Shown one piece after another: positions 28,341 through 38,169 of a DNA stretch of 64,000 nucleotides (positions are counted from its first letter, which is position 1; every line of letters begins with the position of its first letter). Both the position numbers and the translations under genes were made by a program. Under the pieces are notes generated by a model. It did not search any database. It saw only the letters and a list, made by a program, of their open reading frames with translations, and had not been told where the DNA came from. The stretch comes from Sapria himalayana (lineage: Eukaryota; Streptophyta; Magnoliopsida; Malpighiales; Rafflesiaceae): assembly GCA_029783825.1 (NCBI GenBank), contig JAREIK010017940.1, positions 113,415 to 177,414 on the forward strand, written 5' to 3'.

Positions 28341-29410
28341 AACAAATTAGTATTATCCCATTAATAATTATATGTTAGTATACACATAGTATATGTAGTT
28401 ATTAATAATTATATATAGTTAAACATATAGGTATATATAGATACATGCATACAAGTAGTTATAAGTAGTTATACATTAATGTATAGTTATAAATAATTAT
28501 ATGGATTTACATATATATATATACATATATGTATACATAATTAAAAATAAAGTTATATTTATTTATATAGAGTTTTTTATAGTTATATAAATATTTATAT
28601 ATAGTTACACACATATAGTTAAACTTTATGTTGTATGTTTTTATATATAAAATTATAAATATATTTACATGTGGTTATACATATAGTTACACGTATAGTT
28701 AAACTTATATTTATACATGTATGTATATATATATTTTTTCATATAATTTCATATATTTATACATATAGTTATGTATAGGTATAGATATACTAAAATACAT
28801 TTTTTATACTAATATATAAATATATTTAGTAAATATATGTTGTTAATTATAAATTTTAATATATTTATGTATATTATTTTTATAGTTATACATATAGTCA
28901 AGGACAATTATTTATAGTTATATGTTCTTATACCTATAGTATATATATTAAAAAATAGAGTTATATATAGTTAAACATATAGTTATATATAGATATATTC
29001 ATACAAGTAGTTATAAGTAGTTATATAAAAATGTATAAAAGGTTATAAACAAATAAATAGATTAATTATATGAATACATATCTGTATACATAGTTACAAA
29101 TATAGTTATATTTAATTATATAGAGTATTACATAGTTATACAAATATTTATATAGTAAAATACAATTAAATATTGTTATATATTATTAAACATATAGTAT
29201 ATTTTGTTAGAAATATAGTTATATAGAATTATACATATAGTTATAAATTATAATTAAGTTTAAAAAATAGTTATATATAGTTGTGGATATAGTTATAAAA
29301 TTAGTTTACATAGTTACAAATATAATAAAATATAATTATAAAGAGATTTATATAATTATACAAATATTTATAAATAATTATACATATATAGTTAAACATA
29401 TAGTTATTGA
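28340..29410. repeat. AT-rich tandem repeat, about 552-bp period, built from ATAGTTATA-type units
   Basis: The stretch is dominated by short TATAGTTA and CATATAGTTA units. A longer duplication is visible: ATACAAGTAGTTATAAGTAG occurs near 28449 and again near 29001 (offset 552), and the flanking order of motifs is the same in both (TAGTTAAACATATAG before; TATTTATATAG after). A partial third copy lies near 29340-29400. No coding content. Confidence 0.8.
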
Positions 29411-29683
29411 TCATCCTAAAGATCATCCTAGCTTTTAATCAATGCAGGACTTTTAACATTTGGCTATATCTCAAAGTGGCAACTTATGTTTGTTTATTTA
29501 TCAGAGGTTAATCACCATACAATTAGTCCAACATGATGTTCATCATAAAATTTGCACACTAAATCACTATTATGCTCTAGAAAGTAGCATTCTAGATTTC
29601 TCTCTATGGCTATCACATATTTGTTATGAGTTAATAATAATATGACATATCATCATTTTATTAATTAAATATCTCAACTATTT
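29411..29683. other. Non-repetitive spacer, no gene recognised
   Basis: A short stretch of more balanced composition. A 61-codon open frame at 29460-29645 shows no family motif and is likely chance. The segment ends at the CACTA terminus at 29684. Confidence 0.5.
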
Positions 29684-30735
29684 CACTACAAGAATATATC
29701 AATTTAGCTATGGAATTTTAGCTAGGGATCAATCCCTAGCTAAATTATAAGAGATTAGCTAGGGGATAGCAAGGGATTTATAATCTTTTTTTGGAAAAAA
29801 AAATAGCAACGGATTAGCGATAGTAAATCTTTCGAAATTTTGCTAAAAAAAGTGGGGGATTTAGCGATGGATTTAGCAATAGATTAATGACAAAAAAATT
29901 TTGTAAAATCTGCTCAAAAAGTGGGGATTTTAGCGATGGAATTAGCGACGAAAAATTTTCATAACTTCCGCTTAAAAAAACGGGGAATTTAGCAACAGAT
30001 ATTGCGACAGAATATCCCTCCCTAATAAAAGCATGAAATTAGTGACGAAATTAGTGATGGATTTTCCCTAGCTAATTTGTAGCCGCAAAATTATTGACGG
30101 ATTTTCCCTCTCTAATATAATCAATGATTTAGTGATGAATTTAGCAACGAATTTTTCCTTGCTAATTAAATCCATGATTTAGCGATGGATTTAGCGACGG
30201 ATTTTCCCTTGCTAATAAAATTTATGATTTAGCGATGGAATTAGCGACGGATTTTCCCTTGCTAATAAAATTCTTGATTTAGCGATGGATTTTCCCTTGC
30301 TAATAAATTCCTTGATTTAGCGATGAATTTTCCTTTGCTAATAAAATCCTTGATTTATTGACGGATTTTTCTTTGCTAATAAAATCCTTGATTTAGCGAC
30401 GAATTTTCACTAGCTAATAAAATCCGTATTTTAACTACGGATTTAGCAAGCGAATACCTCTAGCTAATAAAATCTATAAAGTAGTGACATATTTAGCGAT
30501 GGAATTTCCCTAGAAAATAAAATCTTTAATTTTGCGATGGAATTTCCCTAGCTAATTATTAGTGACAAATTTTTCCTAGCTAATTATATCTCGACATAAT
30601 CCGTCACTGAATTTTCGTAATTTCTGCCCAAAGAAAAGCTGAGAATTTAGCGATGGATTTTCCCTAGATAATTATTAGCGACGGATCTTCCCCAGCTAAT
30701 TTAAATCTGTCACAAATTATTATCTGAATTTATTT
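29684..30735 (+). mobile_element. CACTA transposon terminal region with extended subterminal repeats
   Basis: It starts CACTACAAGAA (preceded by TTT) and continues with TTTAGCTA and CTAGCTAA motifs like those at 5739. From about 30000 to 30680 a unit of roughly 45-60 bp is repeated about a dozen times. Its core reads GATTTAGCGATGGA, then TTTTCCCTTGCTAATAAAAT, with GACGG alternating with GATGG. These are subterminal binding repeats of a CACTA element. The matching terminus (CTTGTAGTG) does not occur to the right anywhere in the window, so the element is truncated, or interrupted and continuing outside. The transposase at 24761-27414 lies on its outer side and so is not inside this element. Confidence 0.9.
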
Positions 30736-30875
30736 TTTTATTAGTTTATATACAATTAGAATCGATAATTCTTTAAATATTTTTTTCAAAATATATGCAT
30801 TTAGCTAGGAATTTTTTTAGCTATTTGCGTTAGTTATAATTTCATATATAGACCATGACATACCTTTCCAAAATA

Positions 30876-30906
<31 letters not shown>
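30876..30906. repeat. (AC)n(TA)n microsatellite
   Basis: An AC run followed directly by TATATA. Confidence 0.95.
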
Positions 30907-30984
30907 AGTTTTCGATAATATTTATATATGTAGATTTATATATATAAGTTTTCAAAATTATTCATGGTATAATTATATAAATAT

Positions 30985-30986
<2 letters not shown>

Positions 30987-31016
<30 letters not shown>
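30987..31016. repeat. (GT)15 microsatellite
   Basis: A pure GT run on the + strand, about 80 bp from an AC run, giving the two potential for foldback pairing. Confidence 0.97.
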
Positions 31017-31021
<5 letters not shown>

Positions 31022-31340
31022 AATATATATGTTTTAGAAAACTTTTGTACATTAACTTTTATATATATATATATTTATTTATTTATTTATTGATTTATAC
31101 ATATAATATATCTATATTTTTGAATTTTAAAATTATTGTACAGGCTTATATATTTAATCTAAATATATAATTGAATTTGAAAATTATTGTACATGCTGGG
31201 GGATTTTCATTTTTCACATTTTAAATGCATTAATATGTAAATATATTTTTATTTGGTTTAATTTTATTAAATATCTAAAGTCATTCATTTTTCTTTTGTA
31301 AATATTTTCAAGTGGGGTATAAAAAAGTAATGCCGTATTT

Positions 31341-31887
31341 TTTTAATATTTACAAATCTAGGTTTAAACTCACTTGAACCTCAGCATGCAGTTGTCATGT
31401 TGGGTGCAAAGCTCACCTGAACCTGAACATGGCATTTGGCTGAAGTAATGTTGGGTGCAAAGCTCACCTGAACGTCGTCATATATGGCTAAAGTAAAGCA
31501 GGGTGTAAACTAATTTGAACACCCTGACTCGCACTAGTTTACTCTGAAAACTAATTTGAACATCTTGACTCACTCTAGTATTACTCCTGCTATTCGATAA
31601 TAAAAGTGAATTTTCGCTACAAATTGGTGCTCCAAGTGTTATATGATAGACAGTTGATACGATATAGTTGAAGGTTAGATAATCAACAAAATCTTCACCT
31701 TAGATGTTTAATTTTTCGTTTGAAGTTAAATGGATGTATAACTGGGGGTTTAGTTCTGTTGTGATTTTATTTACCTTTTTTTTCTTTTTATTTCATGTTA
31801 TTTGATGGGATCACCCAACCCAATGATATGCATGACATATTTGATATTGAATGTTTAATTTATTTTTCTACATTTTAATTGTCAACA
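31341..31887 (+). mobile_element. Putative 5' LTR of a decayed Copia element
   Basis: The right edge is set by CAACA at 31883-31887, immediately followed by a primer-binding-site-like sequence. The left edge is uncertain. The block contains a 51-bp-spaced direct repeat of TGTTGGGTGCAAAGCTCACC (31398 and 31449), either of which could mark or lie near the LTR start since TGTTG matches the CAACA end. No second LTR was found downstream, as expected if the element was interrupted by the hAT at 33194. Confidence 0.5.
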
Positions 31888-31900
31888 TGGTATTAGAGAC
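31888..31900 (+). other. Primer-binding site (initiator tRNA-Met type)
   Basis: TGGTATTAGAGAC follows the CAACA end without a gap. It matches the usual Copia primer-binding site TGGTATCAGAGCC except at two positions, one of which (C to T) is what cytosine deamination would give. Confidence 0.7.
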
Positions 31901-32926
31901 ATATATATATGTGATTTAGGGATTACAAATTATAGAATGGCACTTACACTTATCTCTAACAAAAAAATGCACACAGTAAGGGCAACAAGTGATCGCATAA
32001 AGGCAGCAGGCACGCACAGTGCACGACAAGAGGTGTGTACAATGTACGACAAGGGGCACACAATGCTAGACAAGTGGTTGTGGAGGCATAATGCATGATA
32101 GAGGCATAATGCATGATAGAGGCATAATGCATGGTGGAGGCATATTCAATGTGCAATGGGTTTTTATCAAAAAACCCTAACGGTGCACAACAACATATGG
32201 TGGTGCATGGTAATGGAAGATTGTAATTTAGTGTAGAAATCCTAATTAGTGTTTTTATAGTTCTATAAAAAAGGGAGAAAAGAATTAAGTATAATTATTT
32301 TTGTATTTTTTGAGAAATCACAATTTTGTGATATTGTCTGGAATATCATAGTAGATGTAGATAGAAGAAAGTCTTAGTTCAGTGAATTCATTATTGGAGG
32401 ATTAGTCACATTAAAAATAATTATTATATAGTATTTTTAGAGAATAGATTGATAGTATTATGTTGTAGTGAGAGAGATAGACTTTTAGTCAGAGCTATCT
32501 AGGGGTCTTCACAGTGTTAATTCATCACAACACTTACTAAGAATGAGTATACAAAATTTTTCTTTAAGATAATAATAAATTATACTTTTCTTATTAGTAT
32601 CAATGTTTAGTTTATTTGTACTCTCATTTCATATTTATTGATTATCAACACAAGAGTAAATATTTATATCATTGGCAATTATATTTTATTTTTTATATTC
32701 TTTTCTTATTTTGAAAATATTATTATTACCAATTGAAAAATATTTAAAAGTTATTGATTATGCTATTATTCAGCTTTAATCTTTATTACTTCTTTGTATC
32801 ATATTTATTTTTGATTGCCCTATTAGTTTATTTTATGTGAGTTATCTTTTTAGATAATTAAATTATAGCTTTATTATTATTTCTATTATTATTTATTTGA
32901 ATAATTGGCAAACACTGAAGAAGATT
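31901..32926 (+). mobile_element. Internal region of the decayed Copia element, gag not recognisable
   Basis: The part of the element where gag and protease should lie. I could not recognise a gag or zinc-knuckle motif. It holds an 18-bp tandem repeat (32083-32154), and its second half is very AT-rich. The distance from primer-binding site to the GAG-pre-integrase domain (about 1.0 kb) is shorter than usual, suggesting internal deletion or replacement. Confidence 0.45.
32083..32154. repeat. 18-bp tandem repeat, four copies
   Basis: GAGGCATAATGCATGATA starts at 32083, 32101, 32119 and (diverged) 32137. Upstream (about 32017-32080) a looser 23-bp repeat around GTACGACAAGGGG is also visible. 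Confidence 0.9.
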
Positions 32927-33178
32927 CTATTTGAGATTAAGTAGGATGAATTATATATTCTTTCTTTAACAATAAGATCTCTCTTTATATATATGAGTAT
33001 TTTGAATTTATTACTTATGCATTCCCAGCTTGAGTATTTATCACTAGTTAAATTGAGAATCCTTTATTATTTTCTTAAGGATATTTTGATTATAGAATAT
33101 GAGACATATCAGCTACAAAAGCTCACTAATATTTTGTATCCTATACACTAATTTGATTTGATTAGGCACTAATGCAAT
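32927..33178 (+). pseudogene. Copia polyprotein fragment: GAG-pre-integrase domain
   Basis: In frame from 32945, DELYILSL is followed at 33017-33151 by MHSQLEYLSLVKLRIL and EYETYQLQKLTNILYP. These align with the Copia GAG-pre-integrase / integrase zinc-finger pattern: L-W-H-x-R-L-G-H-P-S, then C-E-S-C-Q-L-x-K. The key residues are lost in a consistent way: RLGHP has become QLEYL and CESCQ has become YETYQ, changes expected from C-to-T and G-to-A drift. FDLIRH follows, resembling the start of the integrase core (PFDLIH). In a live element this region binds the cDNA ends for integration. The fragment is cut at 33194 by a hAT-like insertion. Orientation agrees with the primer-binding site at 31888. 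Confidence 0.75.
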
Positions 33179-33193
33179 CTTTTACAATAAAAT

Positions 33194-33570
33194 TAGGGGT
33201 GTCAAGTGTGCTGGGTGGCTTGAGCACGACCCATGACATGACACAATTTTGACATATCAGGTTTGACATGGCATGGTTCAAAATAATGTCTGGGCCTCAC
33301 TCATGCTAGCCTATGGCACTACTCCTATGGGAACACACGAGCCTCATGTTGTATCAGGTATGCCCATGAGGTAGGCACATTGACATGAAATGTGGCATGA
33401 CCACATCTGAAAAAAACATTCATTTTAAAATGGTTGCTATTTGCTGATTGGAAAACACTTGTTACTGTGCTGTTGACCAAAATAAAAAAAAAATTCTAAT
33501 TATTTTATCTATTGGATTACATCCGAATCCAATGGTTTAATGGGCAAAATTCTATATAATATATATATTA

Positions 33571-33638
<68 letters not shown>

Positions 33639-33782
33639 AGGAGGGGCTGTTGGTGGCATTGACCACTATAAGATATATGCCAATTAATACACTAAAAAAT
33701 ATGGTGCATTAGATCTTAGACAACCTTAATTGAGCGGTGAAATTTTGAAGTTGTATCAACTTAAGGTTTATTGACTTCATTT
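33194..33782 (+). mobile_element. 5' end and leader of a hAT-like transposon
   Basis: It starts TAGGGGTGTCAAG (33194-33206), a terminal-repeat type common in plant hAT elements. GC-richer subterminal sequence with repeated GACATG, GGCATG and GCCTATGG motifs runs to about 33410. A hairpin ATTGGATT/AATCCAAT lies near 33510-33535 and an (AT)30 run is at 33573-33632. The element sits inside the Copia integrase region. No complementary terminus (TTGACACCCCTA) was found downstream, so the 3' end is lost or rearranged. Confidence 0.65.
33573..33632. repeat. (AT)30 microsatellite
   Basis: A pure AT run in the leader of the hAT-like element, followed by GTGTGTAGGAGGGG. Confidence 0.98.
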
Positions 33783-35300
33783 ATGACAATGAGTTTGGAA
33801 GGAAAGACTTGATAAAATACATATTATACAAACTTACTTTTAATTTATTTATCATAGATTTTCTAGGTAAATTAGTAGGAATAACATAATAATTAGTAAT
33901 TATTGAACTTAAAAAGCAATGAAGTGATTTTTTTGACTTTCGACATTTAGATTAGTTGTGATGATGTATTCACATAAGTTATCACCCACTACATTGATTT
34001 TAAGTAGAATATTAAATAAAAAGAATTATAATTTCATGAGATTGTTTATCCTCATTATGACTTTCTATATATTAGTGTTTTTCAAAGATCTTTAGAGAAT
34101 ATGATATTCAAAATGAAATTTTTAGTATTATATTTGGCAATGTTTCAAATATAAGTGTTGTGATTAATATGTTTGTGAGAATTATTAGAGATGTATCATT
34201 AGGTGATATTTTTTATGTTAGGTATATGTATCATATAATTAATCTAATAGTGCAAGTATGAATAAAAATTGTTTTATTCATATTTAAAAAATATAAAAAA
34301 TTTACTAAAAGTTAAATATATTAAGATACCTAGCAGACAATAAGATTTTTACATTTTATGTTCGTAAGTAGGCTTAAAAAAGAAAAAATTTCCAAAGAAT
34401 GTTAGACTCCATTAGTATTATACATAGTTCATGTTGAATTCAAGTCTTGTCTATCAACACTTGATATTCAACAACGTCAATAGTAAAATTAATAAAATTA
34501 TTATTAATCATTTAGATTATAAGATAAAAATTTAGTTTTTGAAATTCTTAAAGATTTTTATGATATGATAAATATGTATTAACTTATGTACACTCTTACT
34601 ATATGTATTGTATTTAAGTGTATGTGTAATATTAGTTATACATTTAACAAATAATAGAAGATATACATTATGAATGTTTACTTTTTATTATTTGATTGCA
34701 TCTATGGATAATAAGGTTAAGATGGAAGAGCTATAAAACATATTAAAATACTTATTCACATGCATGAATAAAATAGAATAAACATATTATAGGATTCATG
34801 AACAATTAGATAATATGTTTAAATATTATGACACTAAGTATTATAGTTTTAATGAGTCTTTTAGTTAGTTTACGAGTATAGATATGAACAAATTATTTGA
34901 ATACGATAATTTTTGCATTTTGTTAGCTAGAGGTAAATGATGTAATGGTTCGTCGAATAAGAGAGAGATATCTCGGTACTTAGATATTACTTATTGCTCT
35001 ATTTTATCATATGATTATATTAAGAATTTAGATATATTAAATAGTGAAAATAATATAAATCCATTAATCTTATATTATCTAAGATTATATGTGATCTACT
35101 AACTCATCTGATATCTAACATAATATCGGATCATATTTATTCTGAGATTATGAATATTATTTTAGATAATAGACTGATATTGTGATCATCTATGATAAAA
35201 GTATTCATATGCTTAAAAGACTGTGAGGATCCAAAAATAAGTTTTTAGGATTAAGTGAAATAATTGCTAGTGAATGATGACTCACACGACATCAATGATA
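33783..35300 (+). pseudogene. hAT-family transposase (zf-BED / RICESLEEPER type), decayed
   Basis: Across frames the + strand gives hAT landmarks in order. YDNEFGRKDLIKYI at about 33783 resembles the N-terminal D-x-E-x-S-R-x-x-L-A-K-M-I. TFDI*IS at about 33938 corresponds to TSDLWTS with its Trp now a stop. VITHYIDFK follows. GDIFYVRYMYHIINLIVQV at about 34212-34270 corresponds to the HVRC-x-x-H-x-L-N-L-I-V-Q motif. KREISRYLDI, LDILN and RLIL*SSMIKVFICLKDCED at about 34960-35240 match the C-terminal dimerisation domain (S-E-L-x-x-Y-L, D-I-L, R-S-S-L-x-P-x-M-V-x-A-L-I-C). Many stops and at least one frameshift make it inactive. A TGG-to-TAG change and Cys-to-Tyr changes again indicate deamination drift. 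No zinc finger is visible at the N-terminus. Confidence 0.87.
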
Positions 35301-36069
35301 TCGAGGTTTGACTATAAGTTTGAGATATGACGATCTGAACCATACAAATATATTGTGGATATTAGAAGACTGATATGTTATTATTGGTAATTACTATTGA
35401 TTGTCATGATTTTTACTTAGTTTTCTAATTTATTATTATTTGTGATATCATGATGAAATCAAAATCATGAAATAGATATATTTTTTATAGAGTTATGATT
35501 TTTATTTATTTTTATTTTAAAATTTAAAATTCTATTTTAGAAACTAACATTATATGACAAAGTTAATGCCTACGACTTTCCACCTAATGCCTGGTGGCTG
35601 CTAGGCATTGGTTGACGGGTTGGCCTGGCCAGTACAGTTTAGTGGCAGTGGCCACAGGCCATTGTGCACTGGCTATCTGCTAATAAGCTAGTGTTAGCAT
35701 CGAGTAGCCAGGAGCCAGCCATCTAGCTAGAGTGAGGGGGCACAGGTAGTGGCCAACCCAACACACCAGGCTGAGAAAAATGGGCCTTTGGGCTATGTTA
35801 GCACCCAGCAGCCAGGCGCTCCTTAGTCATGCCATAAGAGCAGGTGTGCCTTAGGCACTCAATAAGTGCCGGTACCACAATGCCCTTGCCTTAGTGCCTC
35901 ACTTGGGGGGAGGCATGCCCATTTGTGAAAGACATAAAGGCATGAATTACTACAAGCACTCTTGATGGGAGGCAATCACTTTAAATGATGTCCCCCTCCC
36001 ACCACAAAAATCAAACTCGAAGAGATGCATTATCTCTCTCCTCTCTTCATAAAATTACTAAAAATCATA
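35060..36069 (+). repeat. Tandem unit A: hAT 3' region plus GC-rich block
   Basis: The first copy of a unit of about 1 kb starts at the hAT dimerisation-domain region (TATTATCTAAGATTATATGT). It runs through an AT-rich segment ending in GACAAAGTTA (35557), then a GC-rich block (about 35570-35960) built on GGTTGACGGGTTGGCCT, CAGTGTTAGCACCC-like and GGGCCTTTGGGCTATGTTAG motifs. Corresponding points in unit B are 1010 to 1046 bp to the right. Confidence 0.85.
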
Positions 36070-37136
36070 CAAATTCATCTATCTCATATTATCTAAGATT
36101 ATATGTGATTTACTAATCTTTTTGGTATCTTTCATATTATTGAGTTTTTTTTTGTGATTATTTATATTATTTCAGATAAGAGATTGATATTGTGACCATA
36201 TATCATAAAAATATTCTCATGCTTAAAAGAGTGTGAAGATTCATTAATTAGTCTTTAGGATCAAGTGAAAAAATTACTAGTGGATGATGACTCACATGAC
36301 ATCGAGGGTATCGAGGTCTTGACAAAAACTTGTGATGTGACAATCCAAACCATACAAACTTATCTTGGATATTACAAGACTCGCATGTTATTATTGTTGA
36401 CTACTATTGATTATTGTGTTTTTTACTTAATTTTCTAATTTATTATTATCTGTGATATTGTGATAAGATCAAAATCAAAATCATGAAATAGATATATTTT
36501 TTTGGATTGACTCTTATTCATTTTCATTAACAATATAATATAGTTTATTTTTAATCTTTAAATTGTTAAAAATTAAAATTATATTTAAAAAAAACTCTAT
36601 ATGATAAAGTTTGTGTCTATGGCCCCTAGCCTGATGACTAGTGGCCACTAGGCACTAGTTGATGGGTTGGCCTAGCCAATGTAATTCAGTGGCTGTGTTC
36701 ATAGGTCATTGGGCATTGGCTAGCCTGCTAGTCAGTTAGTGTTAGTACCAGGAACTAGCCAACCAACCAAGGTGAGGTGGCATAGGTTGTGTCCAACCTG
36801 ACCTTGTCCTAACCAACATGTTTGGCTGGGAAAAGTAGGCCTTTGGGCCATGTTAGCACCCAACGGCCATGTGTGCCTTGGGCACGCCTTAAGACACTAG
36901 ATAGTACAATCAAATGGTTGTGGCCATAGGCCACTAGGAATTAGGCTGGCTGCTAGTCAGCCTAGTGTTAGCACCCTAACAGCCAAGGACCGGCCAACCA
37001 ACCAACCAGGGTGATGGGGCATAGGTAGTGGCCAACCCGATCCTATCCTACCTAACATGTCTGGCTGAGAAAAGTGGGCTTTTGGGCTGTGTTAGCACTC
37101 AACGCCCATGTGTGCCTCAGACATGCCTTAAGACTC
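36070..37136 (+). repeat. Tandem unit B, with an extra partial copy of the GC-rich block
   Basis: It repeats unit A from the TATTATCTAAG motif through the GC-rich block. It includes a second copy of the hAT C-terminus (LKECEDSLISL-like, then DQVKKLLVDDDSHDIEGIEVL at about 36230-36330), less damaged than in unit A. The GC-rich block is present at about 36615-36900 and again, partially, at about 36900-37135. Confidence 0.85.
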
Positions 37137-37742
37137 ACATGTTACCATTGTTGACTATTATTGATTGTCATGCTTTTTACTTAGTTTTTTAATTTATTAT
37201 TATTTGTGATATTATGATGAAATCAAAATCATGAAATAAATGTGTTTTTTATTGAGTTAATTTTTATACATTTTCATTTACAAATGCAATACAATTGATA
37301 TTTAATAATTAAATTTTTAAAAATTAAATTTCAATTTTAAAAACAAACTCGTTATGACAAAGTTAGTGACCATGGCCCCTTGCTTGATGCCTAATGGTCA
37401 CTAGGCATTGGTTGACGGGTTGTCCTAGCTAGTACAATCCAGTGGATATGGCCATAGGCCATTGGGCACTGGCTATTTGCTAGTCAGCCAGTGTTAGCAC
37501 CCAATAGTCATGAATTAGCTAACCAATTAGGATGAGGGGGCATAGGTAGTGGCCAACTCGACCATGTCCTACCCAACACGTCTGGTTGAGAAAAGTGTGC
37601 CTTTGGGCTATGTTAGCACCCAAAGGCCATGCGTGCCACAGGCATGCCTTGAGCTCAAGCATGCCTCAGGCATGCCTATGCACTGGCCCCACAATGCATC
37701 ACTCTCAATAATACTTACAAGTAAGAGGTTTAGGAAAGAGCC
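37137..37742 (+). repeat. Tandem unit C (partial)
   Basis: It begins inside the unit (CATGTTACCATTGTTGACTA) and lacks the transposase-derived start. GACAAAGTTAGTG is at about 37356, 753 bp after its match in unit B. It ends in the GC-rich block with GCATGCCTCAGGCATGCC-type palindromic motifs (about 37640-37680). The 79-codon frame at 37549-37788 is a by-product of this repeat. Confidence 0.8.
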
Positions 37743-38100
37743 GATATTTTATTTTTTAGATGATTATATGATGTTGCAATTCATTTAATATAGTGAACTA
37801 TATTAGTTCTTAACGAATGCTTGAGATAATCGGGTAATATGATTTGAAATATAAGAGATCTAACTTTCATGATGTGAGAGTTACTAGTCTAAAATAAAGA
37901 ATTAATTCTTACAAAGAATTTGATATTTTATTTTGTAGATAGTTATATAATAGTGTAATTCATTTAATATAGTCAACTATATTAGTTCTTAACCAATGCT
38001 TGAAAGGCAAATGGGCAAAATTATTTGAGATATAAGAGATTTAATTTTTATGATGTGAGAGTTACTAGTCTAAAAAAAGAATTAATTCTTATAATGAATT
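37743..38100 (+). repeat. 179-bp direct repeat, two copies
   Basis: GATATTTTATTTT starts at 37743 and 37922. Each unit contains TTCATTTAATATAGT, GAACTATATTAGTTCTTAAC-like sequence, GATGTGAGAGTTACTAGTCT and the 12-bp palindrome AGAATTAATTCT. It sits between the hAT-derived repeats and the satellite domain, with no coding content. Confidence 0.85.
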
Positions 38101-38169
38101 TGATGAAGAACCATTTCACATAATGGAAGTAAAAAGAATATTTAATTATCTCAAATGAATGAACTGATA

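Larger units (their letters stand above)
30736..31340. other. AT-rich spacer with microsatellites
   Basis: No gene seen. It contains (AC)n(TA)n at 30876-30906, (GT)15 at 30987-31016 and short ATTT runs at about 31070-31090. TATAGACCATGACATA at about 30847-30862 also occurs at about 57-72 in the left CACTA region. Confidence 0.7.

Noticed and set aside
29460..29645. 61-codon open frame
   Set aside because: Short, with no recognisable motif and in transposon-rich intergenic sequence; chance is the simplest explanation.
31956..32156. 66-codon minus-strand frame with His/Tyr/Ala/Ser repeats
   Set aside because: It arises from the 18-bp and 23-bp tandem repeats; no family resemblance.
32461..32469. 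TGTTGTAGTG as a possible right terminus for the CACTA end at 29684
   Set aside because: It lacks the CTTG of the family terminus, is not preceded by subterminal repeats, and its following trinucleotide (AGA) does not match TTT before 29684.
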